Under the pieces are notes generated by a model. The model did no database searches, was not told where the DNA came from, and worked only from the letters and a program-made list of their open reading frames with translations. Shown here in pieces: positions 53,738 to 63,660 of a DNA stretch of 64,000 nucleotides (position 1 is its first letter; every line of letters begins with the position of its first letter). The stretch is from Culicoidibacter larvae (GTDB lineage: Bacteria > Bacillota_I > Bacilli_A > Culicoidibacterales > Culicoidibacteraceae): assembly GCF_005771635.1 (NCBI RefSeq), contig NZ_VBWP01000003.1, forward strand, positions 1 through 64,000. Direction: 5' to 3'. The position numbers were made by a program, and so were the translations under genes.

Positions 53738-54891
53738 TTAGTTGAATTTATGGTTCTTTTTTAATTCTTCTAGCAAAAACTTCAGGACGCGTTTATCTGC
53801 CTCTGATAGTTCGGCAATTTCATCAGCTGAATGCTTTGAATGACTTGAAATATTGATAATCCTACTTTCATATGGATTAACTCTGCCGTTTTCCACTTTA
53901 GGTAAAAGTTCACCCCAATTTTTGTATCCTAAAAATGTTGATGTCTTTTCCAAAATGTTTCTAAGAAAATTGAAATGGTATTTCTTCAATTGTCCAGTTT
54001 CAATCGCTTTTTCAATCTCGGATTTTAAGGAAAGATGATAAGAAAAAGGAGAATCATTACCTTGATGTATTAATTCATATTCATTATTTTCATCTTTTTT
54101 CAAAAAGTAATTTTTATTTTTTTCATATTTAAACTCATTATAAAGAACATTGTAAAAGAGAGGATTATGTGTTGTAATAATGAACCTTAGTTTAGACTCG
54201 CTAGACTTAACTAATTGCGCTAGGTTTACAGCTACTTCAATTAAGTGGTTTTCATCTAACGAACTTACAGGATCATCAATAAACACATATTCTAGAATAT
54301 CAAACTGAGTTGTCTCTCTATCATCTTTTTCAGGGATATTTAGTACATTAACTATCTCCTCAAGTAATGAAAAAAATATACTCCAAACAAAACAACTTTC
54401 TTCACCTTTAGAAATTTTAATACCATCTGGATCTTCATCATTACCACGTTCATAGGAGAAAGTTACTTCCGAAAAGGCACTTATTGATATATCTTTTCCT
54501 GCCTCATCTTTAGTCGTGTACTCGGGATTAAAATGAGGAGTTAATTTTTCATCAGTATAATTTTGGAAATGATTGATAACATTTAATTCCTGTCCTTGCT
54601 CATTAAATATCCACCCAGTAAAAGCATTCGGGTGTATCTTTAATTTTGGGGCAACATCATTTTCAAATCATTATCCCAATAAAACAAATCCTCTGTGAAG
54701 GCACTATAATAAATAATCTTTTTACTGGCAAAATCTGCTTCTTCCATCTCAATCCCACTTTTCGGGTCAATTAAAAATTTAAACTCTCTTGAAAGTCTTG
54801 TTTTCCCTGTACCGTTAAAAGCGTAAATTAATTGTACTTTTTTGTCATTGTTTTGCAACTGTTTTGCAATTTCATTTAAACTTTTTCCCAT
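53738..54891 (-). pseudogene. PrrC/RloC-like anticodon nuclease gene, one frameshift
   Basis: Two frames join into one protein of about 384 residues. N-part: Walker [14 protein letters not shown] near residue 26. C-part: SKGEES (signature), [13 protein letters not shown] (Walker B/D-loop) near 202, then a C-terminal domain with R-N-I-L-E near 309 and SSHSKHS near 347. PrrC of E. coli (396 residues) has catalytic Arg320, Glu324, His356; the spacing is close. The genes cross frames at T 54660-54663, where one extra base would restore the ORF (DLKNDVAPKL). Position between hsdS and hsdR matches the prr locus. Could be a sequencing indel. Confidence 0.72.
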
Positions 54892-54892
54892 A

Positions 54893-56071
54893 CTACACCT
54901 CTAACTCAGCTTTTGGAAAAGTCAAAAGCTTATCACGATAATATTCATATTGTTTTTGTCGTGCTTTTATTTCGGCAGGTAAACCACTTGAAATATCATT
55001 ACAAAGTATGTCAAAACGATCAAGAATCTCAACAATACGTCGTTGCTTGGGGAGTGATGGTAGAGGTATATAAATCCCCATTATTAGTGAAGAATTTAAA
55101 TCTCCTCTTGCACCTTGCTTTCTTGAGAGTAATTCCTCATATTGGCTACAAACACAATAGAATACATATTTGTAAAGCGCTTTAGTTTCATCTATTTCCA
55201 TATTATAACAATGCTGGTTAGTTGTTGTTGGAATTTTATTTATAGCACATCTACCGGCTGTAGCACCTGAAATGGCAACAATTACACAATTGGTTGGTAT
55301 CCATTTTGCTGAAGTTTTCCTTACTGCTTCTTCAGTAATAAAACTACCAATTTTATAAATCTCATTAAACTTAACTTCTTGTGTTCTTAACCACGGCACT
55401 GATCCATTAGTATAAAATTCGCTATTTCCTTTATTAGGCGTAGCACCCGAGCAACTTTTCTTAACTACTGCTTTAAGCTGCACCATTGGCACCCCATCAC
55501 CAAAAGTAAGCAAGCTTTCTCTATAATACTCATACTGTTTTTTCCTTGCTCTAAGCTCTGCTGTAAGCTCTGCTGTAAGCTCTGTGAAATTGTCCAAAAT
55601 ACGGACAATTTCTTCTTGTACTGGCAATGGCGGGAGAGGGATTCGAAAATACGAGTATTTGGCTATCCATTGCCGTGAATGGTCAACAGGTTGATACTGA
55701 ATGTTCTTCATGCAATGATATATATACCTAAGCAATGCATTTTTATCTTCTAAAAGCTTTACTCTTAACATTTTCATCGCAGAAGATTTAATTTTAAAAC
55801 TAAAGTCCACCCAATGAAAAGATGTAGTAAAGTCATCAAAAATAATAGTAGGGTTTTCTTTTGTTGATATATATATTCCTCCTGTTTCATTTGTGTATCC
55901 TAACACAAATGTCTGTCCAGCAGTTAAAACAGGAGTTTCAAAACTATCATCATAATTAGTAGTTTCGACAATGTATTTTGTGGGTTGTTCATAATCTAAA
56001 ATGCTATTAAGCTCTACATACTCCACCCCATTAGGGCAAAGCTCATCTATCAGTTGCTCTAACTTACTCAT
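54893..56071 (-). CDS. hsdS: Type I restriction enzyme, S (specificity) subunit
   Basis: A 392-residue subunit with two target-recognition domains (about residues 1-150 and 195-340), each followed by a conserved helix: [17 protein letters not shown] and [17 protein letters not shown]. The central helix carries [14 protein letters not shown], the TAEL repeat known from EcoR124 that sets spacing between half-sites. The start directly follows the hsdM stop. Recognition sequence cannot be deduced. Confidence 0.93.
   Translation of the reverse strand: MSKLEQLIDELCPNGVEYVELNSILDYEQPTKYIVETTNYDDSFETPVLTAGQTFVLGYTNETGGIYISTKENPTIIFDDFTTSFHWVDFSFKIKSSAMKMLRVKLLEDKNALLRYIYHCMKNIQYQPVDHSRQWIAKYSYFRIPLPPLPVQEEIVRILDNFTELTAELTAELRARKKQYEYYRESLLTFGDGVPMVQLKAVVKKSCSGATPNKGNSEFYTNGSVPWLRTQEVKFNEIYKIGSFITEEAVRKTSAKWIPTNCVIVAISGATAGRCAINKIPTTTNQHCYNMEIDETKALYKYVFYCVCSQYEELLSRKQGARGDLNSSLIMGIYIPLPSLPKQRRIVEILDRFDILCNDISSGLPAEIKARQKQYEYYRDKLLTFPKAELEV
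55547..55582 (-). repeat. 12-bp repeats encoding TAEL in hsdS
   Basis: Minus strand GAGCTTACAGCA twice plus GAGCTTAGAGCA with one mismatch, three units in register with the codons. Confidence 0.92.
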
Positions 56072-57622
56072 CTATTCCACCTCGATTTCTGCAATAATTT
56101 TATCTATTTCAGTACGAAGTTCATCTATTTTGGATACTGTTGTTTTTATTTCTGCATTCAAAACCTTTATATCTATGACCTCTCTCGTATCTTTTACATC
56201 AACATAAGTGCTTACCGACAGATTATAATTTTCAGCTGCAATTCCATCATTTTCTACAGACTTTGAAATATAGTCCATATCTTCTTTATTTGAAAATATT
56301 TCGATGATTTCTTCAATATGTTCTTCGGTTAAAATATTATTGTTCGTTGCCTTTTTATAAAACCTCTCACCACTCGCATCTATAAATTGAGTTTTTGTCA
56401 CACTCTTATGTTTTGAGAGGACCATAATATTCACTGCTATTGAAGTACCATAAAAGAGATTAGGGGCTAATGAAATTATAGTTTCAACATAGTTATTATC
56501 AATCAGATATTTTCTTATCTTTTGTTCTGCTCCCCCGCGATAGAATATACCAGGAAAACAAACGATAGCTGCTCGCCCTTTGCCAGAGAGATAACTGAGT
56601 GCGTGCAATACAAAAGCAAAATCTGCTTTAGACTTTGGTGCAAGTACACCTGCTGGAGCAAACCGTTCATCATTAATAAGTGTTGGATCATCACTGCCAA
56701 TCCAATTAATCGAATATGGTGGATTAGATACAATCGCATCAAAAGGTTCTTCGTCACCAAAACGCGGGTCTAGCAACGTATTTCCTAGCGCAATATTAAA
56801 TTTATCATAGTTTACATTATGTAAAAACATATTCATACGAGCAAGATTATAGGTTGTATGATTGATTTCCTGCCCATAAAAACCATCTTCAATAATATGT
56901 TCGTCAAATTGTTTTTTTGCTTGTAACAGTAGTGATCCTGAACCAGCAGCAGGATCATATATTTTATTAATCGTTTCTTGATTATGTATTGCTAATTTTG
57001 CAATTAATTTAGAAACACTTTGCGGTGTAAAAAATTCTCCACCTGATTTCCCAGCATTAGCAGCATAGTTAGAAATTAAATATTCATACGCATCACCAAA
57101 AAGGTCTATTTGATTGTCTTCAAAGTCGCCAAAATCAAGACCTTCAACACCTTTAATAACTGCGGCTAGTCGACTATTTTTATCATTTACAGTATTTCCC
57201 AATCTATTACTTGTTGTGTCAAAATCAGCAAATAATCCCTTGATATCAGGTTCTGATGGATACCCGTTTGCAGAACTTTCAATAGCAGAAAAGATTGTGG
57301 CTAAATCTGTGTTCAAACTTTCATTTGTATTCGCCTTTTTAGCAATATTAACAAACAGTTCACTTGGATAAATAAAGTATCCTTTGGTTTTTATCGAATC
57401 TTCTTTGATTTCTTTAGTTATAATAGCATCGTCCAGTTCTGCATAATTGATGCTGTCATCCCCACCTTCAATATAATTAGCAAAATTTTCACTAATAAAA
57501 CGATAAAAAAGTGTTCCTAAAACATATTGTTTAAAATCCCATCCATCTACCGAACCGCGGACATCATTAGCTATTTTCCAAATTTGTGCCTGTAATTTTT
57601 CTCTTTGTGCTGCGCTTGACAT
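56072..57622 (-). CDS. hsdM: Type I restriction enzyme, M (adenine methyltransferase) subunit
   Basis: A 516-residue N6-adenine methyltransferase. SAM-binding motif [10 protein letters not shown] near residue 225, catalytic NPPYSI near 302, with an N-terminal helical domain ([21 protein letters not shown]) that contacts HsdS. ATG 57622 is preceded by GGAGG. First gene of hsdM-hsdS-nuclease-hsdR; the DNA it protects is also the target of HsdR. Confidence 0.95.
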   Translation of the reverse strand: MSSAAQREKLQAQIWKIANDVRGSVDGWDFKQYVLGTLFYRFISENFANYIEGGDDSINYAELDDAIITKEIKEDSIKTKGYFIYPSELFVNIAKKANTNESLNTDLATIFSAIESSANGYPSEPDIKGLFADFDTTSNRLGNTVNDKNSRLAAVIKGVEGLDFGDFEDNQIDLFGDAYEYLISNYAANAGKSGGEFFTPQSVSKLIAKLAIHNQETINKIYDPAAGSGSLLLQAKKQFDEHIIEDGFYGQEINHTTYNLARMNMFLHNVNYDKFNIALGNTLLDPRFGDEEPFDAIVSNPPYSINWIGSDDPTLINDERFAPAGVLAPKSKADFAFVLHALSYLSGKGRAAIVCFPGIFYRGGAEQKIRKYLIDNNYVETIISLAPNLFYGTSIAVNIMVLSKHKSVTKTQFIDASGERFYKKATNNNILTEEHIEEIIEIFSNKEDMDYISKSVENDGIAAENYNLSVSTYVDVKDTREVIDIKVLNAEIKTTVSKIDELRTEIDKIIAEIEVE

Positions 57623-57737
57623 TTCAATTCCTCCACTTTAGTATAAGCTCTTTTCCTTTTACCTACATTATAGTTTATCCATTTAATTATACCATATTAT
57701 CTATACTTTATTTATTTAAATTTATAATTATAAAAAC

Positions 57738-57772
57738 CAAAAAAGTCTGAGTTTTTAACTCAGACTTTTTAT
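57738..57772. terminator. Bidirectional terminator at the island boundary
   Basis: AAAAGTCTGAGTT-TTT-AACTCAGACTTTT between the hsd operon and the mobile island. Confidence 0.88.
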
Positions 57773-57960
57773 TATCTCTTCTCCAAAACTGTCACATTCT
57801 CAACATGTTTTGAGATGAATTCATAGCTGTCAAAGGACAATTTCCATTTTCCTTTTTTACTGAATTCTCTTTGAGGGAACATATCTACTGTGGACTTTCG
57901 TATGTGGGAAGATATCAGTTCCTTTATCCGATTTGAAAAAATGCCTCCGACAAGTTGGAA
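57772..57960 (-). pseudogene. Degraded C-terminal gene fragment
   Basis: The minus strand is open for about 63 codons down to a TAA at 57772, ending with a protein-like tail (KWKLSFDSYEFISKHVENVT), but there is no usable start or ribosome site and stops lie just upstream. Another frame is open for the preceding 20 codons. This looks like the tail of a broken gene; family not recognised. Confidence 0.4.
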
Positions 57961-57995
57961 TCATGTTTGTCCCGAAAAACTTGTCTACTCAGTTT

Positions 57996-58778
57996 TTATT
58001 CCAGCAAAGAATGTATTACTTTAACAATGGTCAATCCGTAATCAACAAAGAAGCTTTTTTGTTCTTCCGAATAGGTTTTTCTTTCCGATATTGCATCATC
58101 TGTGGCATGCCTAAAACAATGCATTTTCTTTCTATAGCTTGTTACTACATCGTTAGAAATATAATCAAAACAAATCGTAGAATAATCAAGTGTAAGAAAC
58201 TTACCGTTCTTCTTTAATAAACTTTCTATTAAATTTGCTATCTCTGCAAGTTTTTCATCTGTACTCATATTATTGAATGATGCTTGTCGGTTTGATATCT
58301 CAATAAACTTTTGATTGATTGAATCATCTATATCAACATAGGTTGATTTCTGTTCAAATGTCAACCTTGCAACAAATGTTCTTCTGACAGCATATCGAAC
58401 AGTCCCATTATCATCATCTCCCTCTGCAATAATTCTGTTCCTAATTTCTCCATAAGTAAAGTCACTAGGTGCAACAGGTGGTCGTGCCAATAATCTAGGA
58501 AATTTTTTTATCACATATCCTACTTTGTATAAATAATACGATATGAGATAAAACCAACATTTATTTTCACTACCAGAAAAATCTACATCTGGCTGGCATA
58601 GTTCCCTAAACTTTGTTATCGCTTCCTCTGCATCATACACCTCAAATTCATAATCCTCTACTTCCGTATAACCACTAAATATATTGTAAACATTATTAAC
58701 GTTCTCGATCGAATCGTAAAAACGATAATGATATTCATCCTTTTGTATATTTTGGAAGTAAAAATCTTTTAAATCCAT
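57996..58778 (-). CDS. Hypothetical protein with Abi/HEPN-like C-terminus
   Basis: A 260-residue soluble protein starting at ATG 58778 behind GGAG. The C-terminal 45 residues (CFRHATDDAISERKTYS, then a hydrophobic helix VDYGLTIVKVIHSLL) resemble the RH-containing helical ends of HEPN/Abi-type proteins. The N-terminal 150 residues (acidic, aromatic) are not recognised. It lies beside another HEPN-like gene in the mobile island, suggesting a defence role; this is inference. Confidence 0.55.
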   Translation of the reverse strand: MDLKDFYFQNIQKDEYHYRFYDSIENVNNVYNIFSGYTEVEDYEFEVYDAEEAITKFRELCQPDVDFSGSENKCWFYLISYYLYKVGYVIKKFPRLLARPPVAPSDFTYGEIRNRIIAEGDDDNGTVRYAVRRTFVARLTFEQKSTYVDIDDSINQKFIEISNRQASFNNMSTDEKLAEIANLIESLLKKNGKFLTLDYSTICFDYISNDVVTSYRKKMHCFRHATDDAISERKTYSEEQKSFFVDYGLTIVKVIHSLLE

Positions 58779-58855
58779 ACTGTCACTCCAATTCTTTTGA
58801 TCAATTTCGTAATGCATCTTCAGATAATCATCACTACAAATTCTAATTTATAAAG

Positions 58856-58930
58856 TTACTCGAGCTCATTACCGCACTTTATTTCATCACCATCTGGTAA
58901 AGTCCAAAGCTCGATGATACAAGCATTATC
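58856..58930 (-). pseudogene. Remnant resembling the end of the XRE gene at 61730
   Basis: A 24-codon open tail contains LPDGDEIKCGNELE, which matches LPDGNEIKTGNE at the C-terminus of the XRE protein in 10 of 12 positions. No start is present. It suggests loss of a second XRE copy or recombination within the island. Confidence 0.5.
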
Positions 58931-58931
58931 C

Positions 58932-59837
58932 TTAAACAAGATATTGTATTGCTAAAGCAATTAGTGATAAACACCGATTAAAAAGATAATCGTAGTAGCG
59001 GATATCGGTGATATCAATCTTATTAGTTTCATGATGACGAATGCGGTATTTATTTCCTATATCTGTCAAGGTCTTAAATTCAGCATTAAATAGATCTACA
59101 AACTTATCATTCCCGTTTGCCATATCATTCACTATTTTTTCTGATGAATGTTTCTTATCTAATGTTGTATAGTAAGTTTTTAAGCGTTCTAATGCATCCC
59201 ATATCTTTTCAACTGAATCTTGCCGAGCTGCCGGGTTTGGTGTTTTATATAATGCAACGGCATCTTTCAACAACTCTCTTGAGCCTTGCTCATGTACCGA
59301 TGTAAAAGATTTTTCTATTTCCGCTGTAAGTGGACTGTTCTCAACAATTCTTTCAATAATCTTTTCGTCCGTAAGTTCATATAACAACCCAGACTCAGAG
59401 AATATTTCATTTATTGCCTCTTGGAAATTTGCAAATACATCTGAAGAATCATGGCAATCTATCGTTTGGTAGTTTCGGTATCTCTCATTATTCCATCGTT
59501 CTGAGATATCCTTAATATTTTGTGCAAAGAACTCAATAAGGTCTAAAAGCGAATATTGATCGTATTCATCTCCATATTGCGGTGTGCTAATTCTGTTATA
59601 CTCATCACGAAAGAGAGATGGTATTCTTATCTTTATTCTTGTTGTGAATCCGTTTTCATCAAATGCAATATAGTCGCTATCAGTAAAGTCGTGATGACAA
59701 TTTAGAGCAAAAATATGTGTTAAATTCTTTTGATATCTTTTGCAGCAATCTAAGAGCAATGAATACATATCTCTGTTAATAGAATATGTCTTTTCCTGCG
59801 GTGCTCTTATACCATGTCTTTCAGAGTATAATCTCAT
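58932..59837 (-). CDS. AbiJ-like abortive-infection candidate
   Basis: A 301-residue protein. The N-terminus MRLYSERHGIRAP resembles AbiJ-type N-terminal domains (SERxG), and the C-terminus holds GNKYRIRHHETNKIDITD followed by a hydrophobic helix, the pattern of the HEPN ribonuclease-like domain with its R-H pair. Start at ATG 59837 with GAGGAG before it. Such proteins block phage growth by RNA cleavage or toxicity. The call is from motif reading alone. Confidence 0.62.
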   Translation of the reverse strand: MRLYSERHGIRAPQEKTYSINRDMYSLLLDCCKRYQKNLTHIFALNCHHDFTDSDYIAFDENGFTTRIKIRIPSLFRDEYNRISTPQYGDEYDQYSLLDLIEFFAQNIKDISERWNNERYRNYQTIDCHDSSDVFANFQEAINEIFSESGLLYELTDEKIIERIVENSPLTAEIEKSFTSVHEQGSRELLKDAVALYKTPNPAARQDSVEKIWDALERLKTYYTTLDKKHSSEKIVNDMANGNDKFVDLFNAEFKTLTDIGNKYRIRHHETNKIDITDIRYYDYLFNRCLSLIALAIQYLV

Positions 59838-59972
59838 AAGCCATCTCCTCATAAATTTGTTTTATATATTAAGCCACTAAAATGACCATCATTAATTTAG
59901 AATCTGTTTTCGTGGGTTAATTTCATCACTGAACAAGTTCCAATATCGAAAAACTACACTAAAAGTTCTTAT

Positions 59973-61286
59973 TTACCAATAATACTTTTCTTCTTTTAAG
60001 AACTTATCTTTTTCTTCATCAGCCTTATGATGCTCTCTTTTTCCCAATAGTTCGTCCTCAACTGAAATTGTAGGATCAATCCAATCGGCCTTTCTTGACA
60101 TCCACTCAATGGTTTCTTGATCAGCCTTATCACTTTCTTTCAAAATATCTACAAACTTTCTGATTTCATTAGCAAGCTTATAGTCTGAAAGTATATTCAG
60201 AAACTCTCTTGTTTTCTTTTTTTCTTGGTCTATATGCTCTTGAAGAATCCTTGCCTTTTGTTTTTCTTCTTCTCGTATACGTTGTGCTTCTTCCCACTGT
60301 TCTCTACGATTACGAATCTCAAAATAACACTGATAAAATAGCAACATTATTTCTGGAATCATATCTTCCAATTTGTTTGATTTTGTATCTTTGAGATATT
60401 TACCATTTGGCATCTTAATCCTAAAAATACCATTTGGGATGTAATCATATTTTCGAATATTTGGTTTTGAAGCATAGCTCTGCCTTTTAATTTCATCATT
60501 ATATTTTACTAACTGCTGTGCCTCTCCTTTTGTTAACTCATGATTTATTTTATCTGTACTCTCAATTATTTCAAAAGAAACAATATCTTTACCAAATCGA
60601 ATACATAAATCATCGGTAACAATTTCTCCAATCTGTTCAAACACAGAAAATATGGTATCTAATATTCTATACAATCGTGGTAATTGCTCACTTGAAATTT
60701 CTTTAAGAAACTTAGGTTGTTCCAAAGTATTGCGCTCATACCTAGAATCATAATAGTTTCGTTCAGCTGCTTTCACGCGTTTATTCCAATTAACAACACT
60801 TTCTTTGTAAGAAGAAACTTTCTTGTGTAGCCTCTTATTCTCTTTTAGTTCAAATGTAGACAACACAAAAATAATGGTTTCAATCTTTTCGCTCTCTAAA
60901 TAATCTAGTGAACTCCGCACCCAATCTACATCAAATAAAAATTTGGCTGTGCTTTCTTCAATGCTTGGTACTGTATCGGTTTCTTTAATATCTTCATGAA
61001 TGGGCAAGATGTCTCCTGAAGTTGCTTTTTCTTTTTTTATTTTTATAGCCTGTTTCTCAACTTCAATTTCTTTTACACTAGAATCTGGTAGGGCAATAAT
61101 TAGTTCTTGAATATCTATCCCATTCTTCTTGTTATACCAATACTTCCCATTGGGAAGAGGAATACCATGCTCTTTACATTTCTTTAATAATGCGGGATAG
61201 TTTAATCCATATTTGTTTGCTACTTGCCTTGCACTGATTTCCCATATCTCTTGATACAATTGATCCCTAGAAAATTTCATCATCAT
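59973..61286 (-). CDS. Mobile-element protein with N-terminal HTH and coiled coil
   Basis: A 437-residue protein. The N-terminal 50 residues (SRDQLYQEIWEISARQVANK...GIPLPNGKYWYNKK) form an HTH module often found in proteins of mobile elements. The rest is highly charged; residues about 330-385 form a long coiled coil (EEAQRIREEEKQKARIL). No catalytic motif seen. The start is one of three adjacent ATG codons. Role unknown; the context is the recombinase-bearing island. Confidence 0.6.
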   Translation of the reverse strand: MMMKFSRDQLYQEIWEISARQVANKYGLNYPALLKKCKEHGIPLPNGKYWYNKKNGIDIQELIIALPDSSVKEIEVEKQAIKIKKEKATSGDILPIHEDIKETDTVPSIEESTAKFLFDVDWVRSSLDYLESEKIETIIFVLSTFELKENKRLHKKVSSYKESVVNWNKRVKAAERNYYDSRYERNTLEQPKFLKEISSEQLPRLYRILDTIFSVFEQIGEIVTDDLCIRFGKDIVSFEIIESTDKINHELTKGEAQQLVKYNDEIKRQSYASKPNIRKYDYIPNGIFRIKMPNGKYLKDTKSNKLEDMIPEIMLLFYQCYFEIRNRREQWEEAQRIREEEKQKARILQEHIDQEKKKTREFLNILSDYKLANEIRKFVDILKESDKADQETIEWMSRKADWIDPTISVEDELLGKREHHKADEEKDKFLKEEKYYW

Positions 61287-61370
61287 TTTTTATCACCCGC
61301 TTTTTATCTAATGAATATTTCACAGTAGCATCTTTGTATTTTCCTAGCGAAAACGCATACTCAAAAAGTT

Positions 61371-61715
61371 CTAATTCTCTGGTACCTCGTTTTCGCTTAA
61401 TATAAAAAGCAGTTCTTGTTTAAGGTTAGAAAATTCTTCTACGATTTTATCTAACCCTTTCTCAATATTTTGAACATGGATTTCGGAAATTGTTCCATGA
61501 TTATATGCGATTAATCTCTCTGCAACGATATGATAAGACCAACTCTCACTGAACCTGCGATCCTTTTCTTCGTTATGAATAGCAAGACCTATTGGCAGTA
61601 AGTTATTTCTCATACCAATTCCGACCGCATTTGGTGAAATACCCAGATAGTCACCAGCAATTTTTAACGTAACTTTTTTGCAATTTCTTATTTCTTCATC
61701 TGTATATTTTCCCAT
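61371..61715 (-). CDS. Hypothetical island protein, HTH-like
   Basis: A 114-residue protein: an N-terminal helix-turn-helix-like stretch (TLKIAGDYLGISPNAVGIGMR), then a central aromatic segment and a coiled C-terminus. AAGGAGG precedes ATG 61715. Fourteen bases separate it from the XRE gene, so they form one unit. Similar small proteins occur in clostridial integrative elements; precise role unknown. Confidence 0.6.
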   Translation of the reverse strand: MGKYTDEEIRNCKKVTLKIAGDYLGISPNAVGIGMRNNLLPIGLAIHNEEKDRRFSESWSYHIVAERLIAYNHGTISEIHVQNIEKGLDKIVEEFSNLKQELLFILSENEVPEN

Positions 61716-61729
61716 AATAACCGCCTCCT

Positions 61730-61954
61730 TTACTCGTTACCCGTCTTTATTTCATTGCCATCAGGCAATATAAAAGCCTGCTCAAACTTGACACCTAGCA
61801 CATCAGCAATGGCTTTCAACTCATCTAAGGTTACCGTTTCGCGTTTCAATTTCTTATTGAAATTCTGAGGAGTCTGGCCAATACGTCTAGCAAGTTCGGA
61901 AACACTTATATTCATTTGCTCACACAGTTCTTTAATCATTTCTGCCGTAGTCAT
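61730..61954 (-). CDS. XRE-family HTH regulator
   Basis: A 74-residue DNA-binding protein with a full HTH: CEQMNISVSELARRIGQTPQ, then FNKKLKRETVTLDELKAIA. It ends LPDGNEIKTGNE. GAGGTGCTGT precedes the ATG. Likely controls transfer or excision genes of the island. A matching C-terminal remnant lies at 58856. Confidence 0.85.
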   Translation of the reverse strand: MTTAEMIKELCEQMNISVSELARRIGQTPQNFNKKLKRETVTLDELKAIADVLGVKFEQAFILPDGNEIKTGNE

Positions 61955-62044
61955 ACAGCACCTCCAAGTTTACGCTAAGAATATTATAAACCATTTGGTT
62001 GATAAACACAATAGTTATTAAAATATTATTATAATCAGCAAGCA

Positions 62045-62084
62045 AAACAAAACCCACAACTCTACTTCAGAGTCATGGGCTATT
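62045..62084 (-). terminator. Terminator after the serine recombinase gene
   Basis: Minus strand CCCATGACTCT-GAAGT-AGAGTTGTGGG followed by TTTTGTTTT. Confidence 0.75.
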
Positions 62085-62096
62085 TACTTCTGATTT

Positions 62097-63659
62097 TCAT
62101 ATTTCAATTTCAATACCAGATTTAAAGGATATGACGAAGTGTTCTTCATAGACTGTAACGCTCTGGATTATCTTCCTTACAAGCTTATCATCGTATTCTA
62201 AGGTACGGAATTTGTTCTTGCGGATAAATTCAATCAGCTCATTGATTCGCTCGTTCTCGCCACTGAGGGAGGCATCTTCTACTAAAAGGAGCTGTCGCTT
62301 GTCTCTCAGCTCATCAATCTCATCTGCTAGATGTTCATAATCTTGACCCTTATTAGCCAGCTTGATGAGTTCTTTTTGCTTTTCCTCCAGTAAGTTGTTA
62401 ATCTCTGAAATTTGGTATTCTGTCGTTTCACCAATCACCGCATGAATATTTTCTTCCAGTGTCTTTATCATATTGTTGCCACCTGCAAGCAGTTTATTAA
62501 TTGCAGTCATTACAGCATCATAGAGTTCATCTTCTTTTACGGTTCGGTTCTTACATACCTCAGGACCCTGCTCGATTCTAGTCACACATCGCCAGACAAA
62601 TTCTTTTCTGCCATGAATATTCCAATAGGTTCTCCTATAAATATCGCCACAATCTCCACAGAAGGTGATGGCACTTAAAGCGTACTTGCTACTATAAATT
62701 CGTTTGTTCTTGCCTGCTCCCGTGTAGATATTGCTTCTTCGATGAATTTCCTCCTGAACTTGCAAGTATAATTCTTTGGGAATAATCGATTCATGGCTAT
62801 TTTCAACATAATATTGGGGAACATGCCCTTCATTTTTCACTCGTTTCTTGGTCAGAAAATCTACTGTGACAGTCTTTTGCAGAAGGGCATCTCCGATGTA
62901 TTTTTCGTTTTGAAGTATCTTCTTAACTGATTCTGGTCGCCATCTTGGTTTTCCCGCTGCTGTTAAAATACCATCCTTTTCAAGGGCTCGACCAATGCCC
63001 ACTAGACTCTGACCTTCAAGGTATTCTCGGTAGATGCGTTTGATAATCTCAGCTTCTTCGGGAACAATGATTAAATTTCCATCTTCATCTTTGGTGTAGC
63101 CCATAAATCGCTTATGGTTGACCTGCACCTTTCCTTGTTGGTATCGGTACTGTAGCCCAAGCTTAACGTTTTGTGAAAGGCTCTGGCTTTCCTGTTGTGC
63201 CAAAGATGCCATAATAGTCAGCAAAACCTCACCTTTGGCATCCATGGTGTTGATGTTCTCTTTTTCAAAATAAACGGATATGTTCTTATCCTTGAGCTGT
63301 CTAATATATTGAAGGCAGTCTAGGGTGTTACGTGCAAATCGGCTGATGGATTTAGTAATAACCATGTCGATGTTACCATCCATACACTCTGCAATCATAC
63401 GATTAAATTCGTCACGCTTTTTAGTGTTTGTACCGGAGATACCATCATCTGCAAAGATGCCAGCAAACTCCCATTCATTATTTTTCTTTATAAACTCTGT
63501 ATAGTGTGCGACCTGAACCTCATAGCTAGAATTTTGTTCTTCTGTTTCTGTAGAAACACGGCAATAGGCAGCAACACGAAGTTTCTTTATCTTTTCTTTT
63601 GCGGCTGTACTTCCTACTCTTTTACGAGCAGGAATAACCATTATATTTTTCTCTGTCAC
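62097..63659 (-). CDS. Large serine recombinase
   Basis: A 520-residue site-specific recombinase. The resolvase domain (residues about 27-165) starts [19 protein letters not shown] with the catalytic Ser, then [15 protein letters not shown] and [10 protein letters not shown] recombinase domain follows ([15 protein letters not shown]...[10 protein letters not shown]), then a Cys-rich zinc ribbon ([14 protein letters not shown], then Cys near VWRCV and EVCKN) and a C-terminal coiled coil. Integrates and excises elements by double-strand exchange. It begins two bases after the stop of the upstream recombinase gene. The start at 63659 is GTG. Confidence 0.92.
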   Translation of the reverse strand: MTEKNIMVIPARKRVGSTAAKEKIKKLRVAAYCRVSTETEEQNSSYEVQVAHYTEFIKKNNEWEFAGIFADDGISGTNTKKRDEFNRMIAECMDGNIDMVITKSISRFARNTLDCLQYIRQLKDKNISVYFEKENINTMDAKGEVLLTIMASLAQQESQSLSQNVKLGLQYRYQQGKVQVNHKRFMGYTKDEDGNLIIVPEEAEIIKRIYREYLEGQSLVGIGRALEKDGILTAAGKPRWRPESVKKILQNEKYIGDALLQKTVTVDFLTKKRVKNEGHVPQYYVENSHESIIPKELYLQVQEEIHRRSNIYTGAGKNKRIYSSKYALSAITFCGDCGDIYRRTYWNIHGRKEFVWRCVTRIEQGPEVCKNRTVKEDELYDAVMTAINKLLAGGNNMIKTLEENIHAVIGETTEYQISEINNLLEEKQKELIKLANKGQDYEHLADEIDELRDKRQLLLVEDASLSGENERINELIEFIRKNKFRTLEYDDKLVRKIIQSVTVYEEHFVISFKSGIEIEI

Positions 63660-63660
63660 T

